A stretch of DNA of 64,000 nt from Candidatus Limnocylindrales bacterium (GTDB taxonomy: Bacteria; Moduliflexota; Moduliflexia; Moduliflexales; JAUQPW01), in assembly GCA_035559535.1 (NCBI GenBank), contig DATMBG010000058.1, positions 62,001 to 126,000 on the forward strand. Direction: 5' to 3'. Made by a program: the position numbers and the translations under genes. The notes beneath the pieces are model-generated. The model saw nothing but the letters and a program-made list of their open reading frames with translations. It was not told the DNA's origin and made no database searches. Of this stretch, positions 49,966 through 59,884 are shown one piece after another; the first letter of the stretch is position 1, and every line of letters begins with the position of its first letter.

Positions 49966-51495
49966 ATGAAAGTCTCGCTTTATGTTCCACCGGGTGGATA
50001 CTTTGCAGAGAGGTGGTCTCAAGGCCATATGATGCCGGCTCTTGGAATTCTCTATATGGCAGCAGTTCTGGAGAAAAATGGAATCGATGTCGAAGTGGTA
50101 CCCAGTCATGTTTTAAAGCTTTCCTGGAGAGATATTTATCGCCGAATTGAAACGGATAAACCGGATGTGGTAGGTATTACGACGACCACAGAAAACAGAT
50201 TTTTAGGCTTTAAGCTGGCCAAAGTGGCCAAGAGGGCTTATCCAGAAACCTTTGTAGTGATGGGAGGTCCCCATTTTAATGGGACGGCCCATGATACCCT
50301 TCTCCATCTTCCCTTTGTCGACGGTGTGGTGTCCGGTGAAGGAGAGATGACGCTTCTGGAGTTGGTTAAAGCCCTGGAACAGAAAGGTGACCTGAAGGAT
50401 ATTCAGGGACTTTCCTTCCGAAAGGACGGCCATATCCTTCACAACCCCAAGCGGGTTCTCGTCCCCGACCTTAATGAATTACCCTTACCGGCCCGACATC
50501 TGGAACCTTGGAAGGCTTATAACTTTACCATGGACATCCCGGGTAAGGGCCCCGTACCTGCCGGGAATATGATGACCAGTCGGGGCTGTCCGTTTACCTG
50601 TACCTTCTGCGCAACCCCTACCAATTGGGGCCGGAAAGTGCGCGGGTTGACCCCTGAAAACGTGGTGAAGGAAGTCGAACATCTCATGGAACATTATGAA
50701 GCCCAGGCCATCTGGTTCTACGACGATACCTTTAATTACAATCCCAAACGCCTGGAGAAAATTTGTGATTTGATGATTGAGCGAAAATTAAATGTAAAGT
50801 GGTATTGCGAGATCCGGGTTGATGTCATGAGCAAACGACTCCTGGCAAAAATGGCAGAAGCCGGACTTTACTACGTAGGATTCGGCATTGAATCGGCTTC
50901 GGAGCGGGTTTCCAGGGATATTGTAACTAAACAGGCCACTTTACAAGAGGCCTACGACGTGATCCGATGGTCCTTAGAGTTTGGAATAATTCCCAACCCA
51001 TTCTTTATCTTTAGCCATCCTACCGAAACCTGGGAAGAAGCCCAGGAAACCATCCGGGTCATCGAAGAGACCCGAGCCATGGGATGCGATGTCAGTGCTT
51101 CTATTACCCATATTTATCCCGGTACGCCCCTGGAGCAAAGAGCGAAGGCAGAAGGAAAGCTTCCCAAAGATTTCTCCTGGACCAAGAAAAATGACCGGCG
51201 GGTCATCCTTCTGACCGCAGCCCAGGGACACGCGCCTTTGTATATCGATAAGTTAACCTGGAGTCAAATCTGCGAACTCATCTTTCGATTCTCCAATGTC
51301 CACAGAAAAATATCCCTGTATCGGAAGATTCCCATCGTATTGAAAAGTATACGCTCTTGGGGAGATGTGTATCGTTACTCGGTAATGGCCTTTGTCTTCG
51401 CCAGGCTAAAACTTCGAAGGTTGTTCGATCGAAACAAGCAACAATCCCCGCCTCCTCTTAAAATGGAGAGCGCTATGCCGAGCTCACAGGGCTGA
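49966..51495 (+). CDS. B12-binding-domain radical SAM protein
   Basis: 509 residues. The N-terminal 140 or so have a cobalamin-binding-type Rossmann fold (PALGILYMAAVLEKNGIDVEV, VVMGGPHFN, GVVSGEGE) but no DxHxxG, so no base-off His ligand. TSRGCPFTCTFC gives the CxxxCxxC cluster (Cys208, Cys212, Cys215) of the radical SAM superfamily. WFYDDTFNYNPKRL and YVGFGIESAS are typical of this group. Such enzymes include methyltransferases and other C-C or C-S bond makers; the substrate is unknown. AGGAGAGAGG precedes the ATG. Confidence 0.9.
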   Translation: MKVSLYVPPGGYFAERWSQGHMMPALGILYMAAVLEKNGIDVEVVPSHVLKLSWRDIYRRIETDKPDVVGITTTTENRFLGFKLAKVAKRAYPETFVVMGGPHFNGTAHDTLLHLPFVDGVVSGEGEMTLLELVKALEQKGDLKDIQGLSFRKDGHILHNPKRVLVPDLNELPLPARHLEPWKAYNFTMDIPGKGPVPAGNMMTSRGCPFTCTFCATPTNWGRKVRGLTPENVVKEVEHLMEHYEAQAIWFYDDTFNYNPKRLEKICDLMIERKLNVKWYCEIRVDVMSKRLLAKMAEAGLYYVGFGIESASERVSRDIVTKQATLQEAYDVIRWSLEFGIIPNPFFIFSHPTETWEEAQETIRVIEETRAMGCDVSASITHIYPGTPLEQRAKAEGKLPKDFSWTKKNDRRVILLTAAQGHAPLYIDKLTWSQICELIFRFSNVHRKISLYRKIPIVLKSIRSWGDVYRYSVMAFVFARLKLRRLFDRNKQQSPPPLKMESAMPSSQG

Positions 51496-51503
51496 CCCTG
51501 ATC

Positions 51504-51562
51504 GGTTCGTTGTCTGTTGCCCATCGTCCATGGCAAATGAAACAGACAACAGACAACGAACC
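51504..51562. repeat. 16-bp inverted repeat with heptameric periodicity
   Basis: GGTTCGTTGTCTGTTG (51504-51519) is exactly complementary to 51547-51562. The intervening 27 nt continue a loose 7-bp rhythm (GTCTGTT, GCCCATC, GTCCATG). The hairpin lies between the radical SAM gene and the acyltransferase and has no T-run. Confidence 0.65.
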
Positions 51563-51573
51563 CCAAACCCCAC

Positions 51574-52311
51574 GTGGATAAGCCTCAAACCAAATTTCAA
51601 TCCTCTCTCACGGATATCCGAAAATCCGCAATCCAGAAATACCGGAATACCGTGGTCGGGAAAGAAGATGTTTTTTCTCTGATCCGATATGAATTGATCA
51701 CCTCCCTCCTCGGTGGCTTGCCGGGAGCCGTGGGTTTTCTCCTCCGCCAGATTTTTTATCGCTCTCTGTTTGCCCAGGTAGGTCACGGGGTGGTGTTTGG
51801 TCGCTATCTAACCTTGCGACATCCCCACAAAATAAAAATCGGTCATAATGTTATCATCGATGACTACTGCCTGCTAGATGCCAAGGGGTGCAAAGAGGGG
51901 GATTTTATTCTGGGAAACAACGTATTGATCAGCCGAAATTGCATTTTAAGCTGTAAGGAAGGCTTTCTGAGGGTTGGAGATAACACCAATTTTGGAGCTA
52001 ACTGTAGCCTCTACTCTGTGAGTCGTATCGATATTGGATCGGATGTATTATTCGCGGCGAATTGTTATATAGGAGGTTCCATGTATTATTTCCATCGAAC
52101 TGATATGCCACCCATTCAGCAAGGTTCTTACTCAAAAGGTGGCGTAGTTATTGGCGATGGGTGCTGGCTGGGAGCCGATGTCAAAGTCCTAGATGGCGTT
52201 AAAATAGGACCCGGTACCATTGTGGGTGCCGGAGCAGTGGTTCTGGAGGACGTAGAATCTTTTTCCATTGTAGCCGGTGTCCCTGCAAAACTTATCCGAA
52301 AACGAATCTAA
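51574..52311 (+). CDS. Left-handed beta-helix (hexapeptide) acyltransferase
   Basis: 245 residues from a GTG start with no clear ribosome binding site. Hexapeptide turns occupy residues of about 75-235: KIGHNVIIDD, GNNVLISRNCILS, VGDNTNFGANCSL, IDIGSDVLFAANC, VIGDGCWLGADVKVLDGVKI and GAGAVVLEDV, ending with IVAGVPAKLIRKR as in the CysE/NodL/LacA group. A hydrophobic stretch at 40-60 may attach it to membranes. It probably acetylates a sugar or similar acceptor using an acyl-CoA. The acceptor is unknown. Confidence 0.85.
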   Translation: MDKPQTKFQSSLTDIRKSAIQKYRNTVVGKEDVFSLIRYELITSLLGGLPGAVGFLLRQIFYRSLFAQVGHGVVFGRYLTLRHPHKIKIGHNVIIDDYCLLDAKGCKEGDFILGNNVLISRNCILSCKEGFLRVGDNTNFGANCSLYSVSRIDIGSDVLFAANCYIGGSMYYFHRTDMPPIQQGSYSKGGVVIGDGCWLGADVKVLDGVKIGPGTIVGAGAVVLEDVESFSIVAGVPAKLIRKRI

Positions 52312-52457
52312 GAATAGTCCGGTAAGCAGGGAACCCAAGGACTCTTTCCTGACCGATAAATCCGGTCATTAAACCTGTCGGAAAATTTAACTTTTTCCGT
52401 TCTTCCAATATAAGATATTTTGTAAGAAATTAGTCTAAAGAGGGTCTCTTCTAACCC

Positions 52458-52811
52458 ATGGATCGATTCGTTAAAGCTGTTGAAGAATTTAACACCGGGC
52501 ATTACTTCGAGTGCCATGATACGTTGGAAGAAATATGGATGGAAGCCATCCAGGATCGGTTTTTCTACCAGGGACTTATCCATCTGGCCGTGGGTTTTTA
52601 TCATCTGCTCAATGAAAATTATGCCGGGGCCGAAAGTCAACTGTCCAAAGGACTCCTCAAGCTGGAGGGTTTTAGACCGGTCTATCAGGGTATTGAGCTC
52701 TCTCAGCTCTTGAATAAGGTCCAAATCTGCCTGTCCCAGGTTCAAGCTCTCAAAGCAAAAACCCTGGACCGGTTTGATCTCTCCTTGATTCCTAAGATCG
52801 AGTGGGTTTGA
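52458..52811 (+). CDS. DUF309 family protein
   Basis: 117 residues. FNTGHYFECHDTLEEIWMEA near residue 11 and FYQGLIHLAVGFYHLLNENY match the DUF309 signature: an all-helical small protein of unknown function. It lies 16 bp upstream of the hydantoinase gene on the same strand, probably one transcript. No ribosome binding site stands out before the ATG. Confidence 0.85.
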   Translation: MDRFVKAVEEFNTGHYFECHDTLEEIWMEAIQDRFFYQGLIHLAVGFYHLLNENYAGAESQLSKGLLKLEGFRPVYQGIELSQLLNKVQICLSQVQALKAKTLDRFDLSLIPKIEWV

Positions 52812-52827
52812 AATCTGAAGGTCAGGT

Positions 52828-54999
52828 ATGGGTCAATCCAATTGGATAATGGGAATCGATGTGGGGGGAACTTTCACCGATTTAATGGTTTGGAACCCAG
52901 AGTCAAGAAAAATAGTCATGGTGAAAGTTCCGACTACTCCGGAAAATCAGGGGATTGGGCTGATAAAGGCCCTGGAGAAGAGCCAGGTTCCTTTAACCGA
53001 AATAAGCCGAATTGTTCACGGCACGACCGTCGCCACCAATACACTTATTCAGCGAAATGGTTCTGCCTGTGGCCTGATTACCACAAAAGGATTTCGAGAT
53101 ATTTTAGAACTCCGGCGTGGAGAACGTCCGCACCAGTATGGACTCAAAGGGGATTTTGAGCCTTTAATCCCACGGGAATGGAGATTAGAGGTCGAAGAGC
53201 GAACCACGGCTGAAGGGGAGATCCTTAAAGAGGTTGAAGAGGAGCAGATTCTTAAAGCGGGAAAATTTCTTCAGGAAGCGGGGGTTGAGGCGGTGGTCAT
53301 CAGCTTTCTCCATTCTTACCTTAATCCTGCCAATGAAGAAAAAGCCAGGCAGATTCTCAAGACTTTCTGGCCTAACGAGTATATCCTGACTTCTTCAGAA
53401 ATTTTATCCTTGCCCGGAGAGTTCGAACGTACTTCCACCGCTGTTATCCATGCCTATGTACAGCCCCTTATCCATCGGTATCTGGAAGGAATAGAAAAGG
53501 AGCTCGAAACCCACCTCTCCTCGCTTCCTCCCCAACAAAACTCCGACCAGACCCCGGCTCAACTCAAAACCGTCGAATCTCAGAGGTCTTTTCAAGGACA
53601 GATGGTTTTGATGAACTCCTATGGAGGGGTGATGTCTCTTTCAGAAGCCAGAAGGTTCCCGGCCAGTACCATCCTTTCAGGTCCGGCGGGAGGGGTCATC
53701 GCCGCCTGTCATTTGGCCCGACAAACCGGCTATCGGAATCTCCTGTCTTGCGACATGGGTGGAACGAGTTGTGATGTTTCGGTCATCGTGGAAGGAATTC
53801 CTACCTTAATTGATGGGAAAGACCTGGATTTCGGACTTCCCTTACGGCTTCCCATGTTGGATATCACAACGATCGGAGCGGGGGGTGGAAGTATTGCCTG
53901 GATAGATCAGAACGGCTATCTAAGAGTTGGACCCCAAAGCGCCGGAGCTAAACCGGGTCCGGCTTGCTACGGGCGTCGAGGAGTCAAACCGACAGTAACA
54001 GATGCCAATTTGATCCTGGGCAGAATGAATCCCCAATCCCCCATTTTAAAATCCGGCGGTGTCCTTCTTAATCTTCAGTTGGCAAAGGAGGCTGTGAAGA
54101 ATCAGGTGGCAGCAAGTTTGGGGATGAGTGTGGAAGAAGCAGCTTTTGCTATTCTTGAAGTTGTCAATCAAAATATGGCAGGTCTTTTGAGAACCTTAAC
54201 TATTTCCCGAGGCTATAGTCCCAGGGATTTTACCCTGGTTGCTTTTGGAGGTGCCGGACCCCTCCATGCGGCCTTTCTGGCCCAGGAAGTAGGAATTCCC
54301 AGGGTTATTATCCCCCCTTACTCGGGAGCCTTCTCGGCCTACGGATGTATGATGGCAGAAGATAAATACATCTTTGAGCAAGCCCTCCACGGTCCGCTTA
54401 ATGCGAAAACCCTGGAGAAATTATCCTCCCTCTTCTTCACCCACCAGAATCTGGCCAGAGAAAAACTGAAACGTGAGGATATCTCTTCGGATCATGGGGA
54501 TATCCTCTGTGAGGTCGAGATGGGTTACCAGGGTCAATCCCATGGAATTTGGATTTCTCATTGGGATCCCCACATGCAGGAGGAAGAATTACGGCGTCGC
54601 TTCGAAGAAATATACCGAAAATACGTTGGGGAATGGACTCCTGAATTTCCCATAGAAATTAAACGATTCCGAACCATCCTTACCTGTCCCCGCCTGGAAA
54701 AGAATGGAGAGATAAAGCCCTGGGGGAATGAAACCCTGGCAGAAACAATCCCTTACCTCTGTATTTCTTCACCCTCCAATTCTCCCACCCCAGGTACTCG
54801 CCCGGTTTACTTTCATGACCATTTTATCGATACCCCTGTCTATGAACGTTCTTGCTTACCATCTGGAACTATCCTTCAGGGTCCTGTTCTGATCGAACAG
54901 GAAGATTCTACCACTGTGGTTCCTCCTCAAGTAAGGGTAGAGATAGATTCCTATGGGAATCTCCTCCTCACCCTGGAGGGAAGTCGCGGGATACTGTAA
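52828..54999 (+). CDS. HyuA-like hydantoinase A / 5-oxoprolinase subunit
   Basis: 723 residues. MGIDVGGTFTDLMV starts the actin-like ATP-binding domain, and VHGTTVATNTLIQRNG, ISFLHSY, LSGPAGGVIAA, CDMGGTSCDVSV, TIGAGGGSIAW, VGPQSAGAKPGPACYGR and LVAFGGAGPLHAAFLA are the landmarks of the HyuA/oxoprolinase family. The enzyme normally works with HyuB to open hydantoin or 5-oxoproline rings using ATP. No HyuB gene is adjacent here: the next gene downstream is a new transcription unit. The pair may be elsewhere, or this is a single-subunit variant such as an acetone carboxylase-like member. Confidence 0.9.
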   Translation: MGQSNWIMGIDVGGTFTDLMVWNPESRKIVMVKVPTTPENQGIGLIKALEKSQVPLTEISRIVHGTTVATNTLIQRNGSACGLITTKGFRDILELRRGERPHQYGLKGDFEPLIPREWRLEVEERTTAEGEILKEVEEEQILKAGKFLQEAGVEAVVISFLHSYLNPANEEKARQILKTFWPNEYILTSSEILSLPGEFERTSTAVIHAYVQPLIHRYLEGIEKELETHLSSLPPQQNSDQTPAQLKTVESQRSFQGQMVLMNSYGGVMSLSEARRFPASTILSGPAGGVIAACHLARQTGYRNLLSCDMGGTSCDVSVIVEGIPTLIDGKDLDFGLPLRLPMLDITTIGAGGGSIAWIDQNGYLRVGPQSAGAKPGPACYGRRGVKPTVTDANLILGRMNPQSPILKSGGVLLNLQLAKEAVKNQVAASLGMSVEEAAFAILEVVNQNMAGLLRTLTISRGYSPRDFTLVAFGGAGPLHAAFLAQEVGIPRVIIPPYSGAFSAYGCMMAEDKYIFEQALHGPLNAKTLEKLSSLFFTHQNLAREKLKREDISSDHGDILCEVEMGYQGQSHGIWISHWDPHMQEEELRRRFEEIYRKYVGEWTPEFPIEIKRFRTILTCPRLEKNGEIKPWGNETLAETIPYLCISSPSNSPTPGTRPVYFHDHFIDTPVYERSCLPSGTILQGPVLIEQEDSTTVVPPQVRVEIDSYGNLLLTLEGSRGIL

Positions 55000-55033
55000 A
55001 AATTGGTAAAAACAAAAAGGAAAAAAGAATTTG

Positions 55034-55062
55034 TTGACAGAACTATTCGGTTTGGATATCTT
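55034..55062 (+). promoter_or_regulatory. Promoter of the KaiC-like operon
   Basis: TTGACA (55034-55039) and TATCTT (55057-55062), 17-bp spacer. The same -10 variant occurs at the purC promoter. The leader would be about 185 nt long. Confidence 0.6.
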
Positions 55063-55086
55063 TAGGTATCTTTGTGACCAGGATTT

Positions 55087-55200
55087 GGCGAAACCGCTAA
55101 AAATTTGATGGAAGGTGGAAGGGTCGCTGCAAAGGGGGAAAAACTACCTGAAAGGATAAAGGACCGGGTTACCAGGTGGCTTAAGGGGTAGAGTTATGCC
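55087..55200 (+). promoter_or_regulatory. Candidate structured 5' leader (possible riboswitch-like RNA)
   Basis: CTACCTG (55144-55150) pairs with CAGGTGG (55173-55179). In order along the leader are GGCGAAACC (55087), GCAAAG (55129) and GGGTTACC (55166), which recall, loosely, the conserved blocks of type I c-di-GMP riboswitches (GGCAAACC, GCAAAGC, GGGUUACC). The spacing and flanking stems do not fit closely, so the match may be accidental. Confidence 0.25.
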
Positions 55201-55252
55201 AGTTTCTCCATAGGATGTGAAGGGGGAAAGAAGCAACGGAAGAGGAGGGCAT

Positions 55253-55684
55253 ATGAGACAGGGCTCATCGGGAGCCAAGGAAATGGCACAGCGGCTCCTT
55301 ACTTACGAAGCCGGGGGGCTTCAAGGCTCTGAAGATCTGGCAAAGGCTGCAGATCATGCCTGTCAGAAGTTATATCACCAGATGGTTAGACTCGTTGGCT
55401 TGGCAGGGTTTCAAGCACTTCTCATGCGTTCCTTAAACTTGGCAAAGACGGAATTTCCCTTCTTACGGCGAGTTGAAAGTGAACCCCAAGCAGGGGAATG
55501 TTTAAAAGGGATACTTGAAGCGGTACAGGACCGGGATCCTGTTCTGGTGGGTGAGGGCCTGGTGGCCGTGTTAGCTAATTTTATTGGATTATTGATCACG
55601 TTTATCGGTAAGGATCTGGCCCTACGCTTGATACGTAAGACATGGCCGGAAGTTACCCTGGATGATGTGAGTTCCGGCTTATAG
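55253..55684 (+). CDS. Small helical protein of unknown function, upstream of KaiC-like gene
   Basis: 143 residues from the ATG at 55253, selected by AGGAGGGC just upstream. A GTG at 55217 lacks such a site. All-helical pattern (LAKAADHACQKLYHQMVRLV, AGFQALLMRSLNLAK, GLVAVLANFIGLLITFIG, LALRLIRKTWPE). No family recognised. It is cytoplasmic. It is 12 bp upstream of the KaiC-like gene, so a partner or regulator role is likely. Confidence 0.65.
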   Translation: MRQGSSGAKEMAQRLLTYEAGGLQGSEDLAKAADHACQKLYHQMVRLVGLAGFQALLMRSLNLAKTEFPFLRRVESEPQAGECLKGILEAVQDRDPVLVGEGLVAVLANFIGLLITFIGKDLALRLIRKTWPEVTLDDVSSGL

Positions 55685-55696
55685 GGGTGGTAAGGC

Positions 55697-57379
55697 ATGA
55701 CTGAAAGGCAAAAGGTGATTATACGTACGTTACCCACAGGGGTACCGGGACTTGACCAGGTATTAGGGGGAGGTCTTCCAGAGTACTCCTTCAATCTCAT
55801 TGCCGGCGGGCCGGGAACGGGAAAAACGACTCTCGCTCATCAGATTATGTTTGCCAATACCTCTCCAGATCGACCCGCCCTTTACTTCACGGTACTGGGT
55901 GAGCCACCTATTAAAATGTTGCGTTATCAGCAACAGTTTAACTTCTTCGACTTAAATAAAGTAGATTCCAGTATCCACTTTATTAATTTAAGTCAGGAAG
56001 TATTGGATAAAGATCTGAGTAAGGTGCTGGAAAGTATCGTACGGGAGGTTGAAAAGATCGGTCCCAGTATTGTTGTGGTGGACTCCTTTCGTACAGTGGT
56101 CCAGGCCGTAAAGGGGGTCAGGACCGGTGAGACCGAATTACAAAACTTCATTCAGCGCCTGGCTTTATATCTTACTACTTGGCAAGCTACGACGTTTCTG
56201 GTAGGAGAGTATCCAGATGAAGAAATCCGCCAAAGTCCCGTATTCACCGTAGCCGACGGTATTCTTTGGCTCTTTCAAAGTGTAGAGTGTAACTCCACAA
56301 TCCGTAAACTTCAGGTAATAAAAATGCGGGGGCAGGCCCCTTTGTTAGGCATGCATACCTTCCGCATTACCCAGAATGGCTTAAAAGTCTTTCCACGCAT
56401 GGTGAAGCCGATTAAGGAAGAAAAAAGACCCATCCCATCGGAACGGATTTCCACAGGGGTACCGGGGTTGGATGAGATGATGAACGGAGGAATTCCACTA
56501 GGAGATTCTGTCATCCTGGCAGGACCTTCAGGTTCGGGTAAAACGGTGCTGGCCACTCAGTTTATCCATGAAGGACTCCGGCAAGGAGAGCCAGGCGTCG
56601 TTGTTCTCTTTGAAGAACGCCCTCAGAGGTATCTGGAACGGGCTAAAGCGTTTGGCTTTGACCTGGCCGAGATGATTCGTCAAGATCGCCTGAGAATTCT
56701 GTATTTGCGTCAAATAGACCTTTTACCGGATGAAGCCCTTCAAAAGATCCAAAAAGCGGTCGAGCAAATAGCCGCCAGGCGCGTCGTCATAAACTCCCTA
56801 TCCGGCTTCGAGGTAGCCCTGGCACCTACTTTCCGTAAGGAGTTCCAGGAATCCTTATACCGGATGGTAGAGGCCCTCACCGAGGATGGGGTTACCGTGC
56901 TGATGACCCTTGAAAGGGATGGCATTTATAATGAGTTACGGCTCAATCCCTATGTAATCTCTTTTTTAACCGACGATATAATCTTACAGCGTTATATTGA
57001 AATGGACGGTCAACTTAAAAAGGTTATCACGGTTGTGAAGATGCGAAACAGTCCCCATAGTAAAGACCTTAGGGTCTATGAAATCACCTCCCAGGGCCTG
57101 GTAGTAGGCGAGATCCTCAAAGGGTACCAGGGGATTATTTCCGGTATCTCTCAACCCCAGGAAATCTTAAAGCAGTTTCCTTATCCGGGTCTGATAGATC
57201 AGGAAATGAGGGTATTACAGACGCTCCTGAAGCTAGGGGAAACCTCGGCTACTATGTTGGCTCAACGGACTGCCTTGGACCCTCCAGATCTGGCCCGCGC
57301 CCTGGATAGACTTCTAACGCTTCGATATGCTGTGAAGGTAGAAGAAGGAGATCGAATTCTCTATCGTCCCCTTGTGTAA
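55697..57379 (+). CDS. Two-domain KaiC-like ATPase
   Basis: 560 residues with two RecA/KaiC domains. Domain 1 (about 5-235) has PTGVPGLDQVLGGGLPEYS, Walker A GGPGTGKTT (37-45) and Walker B IVVVDSF. Domain 2 (about 245-470) has STGVPGLDEMMNGGIPLGDS, Walker A GPSGSGKTV and VVINSLSGF. Residues of about 490-560 form a winged-helix-like tail. In this KaiC-like group, often found with PAS/GAF kinases outside cyanobacteria, no KaiA or KaiB is present here. It is likely a signalling ATPase rather than a clock. The hybrid kinase begins 36 bp downstream. Confidence 0.87.
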   Translation: MTERQKVIIRTLPTGVPGLDQVLGGGLPEYSFNLIAGGPGTGKTTLAHQIMFANTSPDRPALYFTVLGEPPIKMLRYQQQFNFFDLNKVDSSIHFINLSQEVLDKDLSKVLESIVREVEKIGPSIVVVDSFRTVVQAVKGVRTGETELQNFIQRLALYLTTWQATTFLVGEYPDEEIRQSPVFTVADGILWLFQSVECNSTIRKLQVIKMRGQAPLLGMHTFRITQNGLKVFPRMVKPIKEEKRPIPSERISTGVPGLDEMMNGGIPLGDSVILAGPSGSGKTVLATQFIHEGLRQGEPGVVVLFEERPQRYLERAKAFGFDLAEMIRQDRLRILYLRQIDLLPDEALQKIQKAVEQIAARRVVINSLSGFEVALAPTFRKEFQESLYRMVEALTEDGVTVLMTLERDGIYNELRLNPYVISFLTDDIILQRYIEMDGQLKKVITVVKMRNSPHSKDLRVYEITSQGLVVGEILKGYQGIISGISQPQEILKQFPYPGLIDQEMRVLQTLLKLGETSATMLAQRTALDPPDLARALDRLLTLRYAVKVEEGDRILYRPLV

Positions 57380-57415
57380 AAAATAAGCTACGGCTTGGTA
57401 AGCAGCAAACAGATT

Positions 57416-59638
57416 ATGGAGAAGAATAAACATACTGCCGAAAAGGGAAGCTATTTACCCAATGTGGAAAGTTCGACCTTGGAGGGATCTTTTAGCTTGA
57501 CCGAAAAGATAGCTTCCTGCCGTCTTATACTGGAGGATTCCCCCCTGGCCATAATTATTGTTCAAGGGGAAACCCATAGGGTTAGTTATGTCAATTTAGC
57601 CTTCTGTCGTTTATCTGGTAAAAACAAGGAAGATTTAGTAGGACGTCCCCTGGCTGAAGCCTTCCCGGAATCTTTGTCCCGGGATTCCTTAACCCTTCTC
57701 GATCAGGTTTATCATACCGGCGAAGCGGCCTTTCTTATAAACCGAGCCCATATCCATCCCCAGCGAGGAACTATTTACTGGACTTACACCGTCTGGCCTA
57801 TCCGAAATGCTCAAGGGGATCCTGAAGGACTTATCATACAGATCAATGATACAACCGAACAGGTTCTGGCCCATGAGCACGCGGAGCAGATTACTTCAGA
57901 GATTCGTGAGATTAACGAACGGCTACTGATAACCAGTGTGCGGGAACAAACTGCACGGACTGAACTGGAGTTGGCACAAAAACGCCTTACCTTTCTTACG
58001 GAAGCAAGTACTCAACTTGTGACCTCCCTGGATTATGAAAATAGCCTGGAGAAGTTGGCCCATCTGCCCGTTCCTTACCTCTGTGATTTTTGCCTTATCG
58101 ATATAATCACAGAGGACCAGGTCCTTCACCGATCAGCCATAGCCCATGTAAATCCATCGAAACTCCCTTTGCTCCAGGAACTTCAGAAATCCTATGTTCC
58201 CCATCTAGGTAAAGAACATCCCATTGTAAATGTCCTGCGAACCGGCCGATCTGAAATTTATCCGGAGATAACCGATGAGCTCCTTGCAACGAAATATGCC
58301 TTAGACGCGAAACATCTGAGTATACTTCAAAAATTAGAGATCAAGTCCTCTATGCATATACCTTTAAGGGCTCGTGGGCGGACCCTGGGGGTTATAACCT
58401 TCGTATCAGCAGACTCTGGTCGTCATTACGATCTTACGGATTTGGCCTTGGCCGAGGATTTTACCCAAAGAGCTGCCATCATTATTGATAATGCCCGGTT
58501 GCTTCATGAAGTCCAAGAGGTTAATCGGCGTAAGGATGAATTTCTGGCTATGCTGGCCCATGAACTGCGTAATCCCCTGGCCCCTATCCTTAATTCCCTT
58601 GAGATCATACGTTTACGCCAGATCGACGATCCGATCCTCAAGCGATCCCTGGACATATTAGAGCGGCAAGCCCAATATATAGTCCGTCTTCTGGATGATT
58701 TATCGGATGTTTCACGAATCACGCAGGGTAAAATTCAGTTAAACAAAGAGCCTCTGGATCTGGCAACCATTGTAGTTGGTGCCGTAGAGACCAGCCGCCC
58801 TCTTATCGAAGCCCGCAAACATGAGCTGCTTATTTCTCTGCCCAAAGAGCCCTTAAAGCTAGAAGCCGATCCGGTTCGATTGAGGCAAATTTTGATCAAT
58901 CTCTTGAACAACGCAGCCAAATACACCCCTCCGGGAGGTCGTATCTGGCTAATGGGTACCCGGGAGGAGAACGAAGTAGTAATCCGCATACGGGACACAG
59001 GAATGGGTATTCCCCCAGAGATGTTATCCCGCATCTTCGACCTATTTATTCAAGTCGATCAATCTCTAGATCGTACCCAAGGAGGCCTTGGAATCGGACT
59101 CACGCTGGTACGGAGTTTAGTCGAAATGCATGGCGGGAAAGTATCGGCCCATAGTCCGGGTCCGGGTCAGGGAAGCGAATTCGTGATACGCCTGCCGGCT
59201 CTACACCATCCTGAATCCCAAACTCAAAATCTAGAGCCTGTAAATTCCGAGTCGGAAACAATAAGATCGAAACGTATCCTCGTCGTCGACGACAATATGG
59301 ATGCCTCAAAATCTTTAGGCGAACTATTGGAGCTATGGGGATATGAAGTTCAGATTGTACACGATGGCTTGATGGCCCTCCAGGTAGGATTGGCCTATCA
59401 ACCGGAAATCGTAATATTAGATATCGGTCTTCCCGGAAAGGACGGTTATGAGGTGGCCCGACAACTCCGGCAGCAGATTAACTTACCTGATCTGGTATTG
59501 ATTGCTTTAACCGGATACGGTCAGGAGGAAGATAAACGTCAATCCCGAGAAGCCGGATTTGATTACCATTTTACCAAACCCGTGGATTTAGCCGCCTTGC
59601 ATAAGTTGCTTACCGGTCTGTCTAAGCCCAAATCCTAA
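57416..59638 (+). CDS. Hybrid histidine kinase (PAS-GAF-HisKA-HATPase-receiver)
   Basis: 740 residues from the ATG at 57416; a TTG at 57395 is also possible and neither has a good ribosome binding site. Order: PAS (about 35-155), coiled linker, GAF (about 190-355), HisKA with [14 protein letters not shown] (His phosphoacceptor), HATPase_c (N box [12 protein letters not shown]1 DTGMGIP, G2 GIGLTL) and a receiver ([19 protein letters not shown] with the Asp, TKPVD with the Lys). It has no membrane segment, so the sensor is cytoplasmic. Transcribed with the KaiC-like gene, its likely partner. Confidence 0.92.
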   Translation: MEKNKHTAEKGSYLPNVESSTLEGSFSLTEKIASCRLILEDSPLAIIIVQGETHRVSYVNLAFCRLSGKNKEDLVGRPLAEAFPESLSRDSLTLLDQVYHTGEAAFLINRAHIHPQRGTIYWTYTVWPIRNAQGDPEGLIIQINDTTEQVLAHEHAEQITSEIREINERLLITSVREQTARTELELAQKRLTFLTEASTQLVTSLDYENSLEKLAHLPVPYLCDFCLIDIITEDQVLHRSAIAHVNPSKLPLLQELQKSYVPHLGKEHPIVNVLRTGRSEIYPEITDELLATKYALDAKHLSILQKLEIKSSMHIPLRARGRTLGVITFVSADSGRHYDLTDLALAEDFTQRAAIIIDNARLLHEVQEVNRRKDEFLAMLAHELRNPLAPILNSLEIIRLRQIDDPILKRSLDILERQAQYIVRLLDDLSDVSRITQGKIQLNKEPLDLATIVVGAVETSRPLIEARKHELLISLPKEPLKLEADPVRLRQILINLLNNAAKYTPPGGRIWLMGTREENEVVIRIRDTGMGIPPEMLSRIFDLFIQVDQSLDRTQGGLGIGLTLVRSLVEMHGGKVSAHSPGPGQGSEFVIRLPALHHPESQTQNLEPVNSESETIRSKRILVVDDNMDASKSLGELLELWGYEVQIVHDGLMALQVGLAYQPEIVILDIGLPGKDGYEVARQLRQQINLPDLVLIALTGYGQEEDKRQSREAGFDYHFTKPVDLAALHKLLTGLSKPKS

Positions 59639-59884
59639 AAAGACCCCCTTGGATCTATCGAGGAGGCAGGTGAGCTTTCTGAATCTAGCGGTTGCCGATA
59701 CTTTGAAGGAAACAGCAGGAGCCCATAGCCGGTTAGGGGAATTAGGAACAGAAGGGTAAAGAAGCAATACATGGCGTTTCTTAGAATTTTTTAGCCATCC
59801 ACCGGTCGTCCTCGGGGAATTTTAGCCCTTAACTTGGTACCCTTGGACCGGCTGGTATTCCTAAGGAGTAGACTTTAGGCTTTC

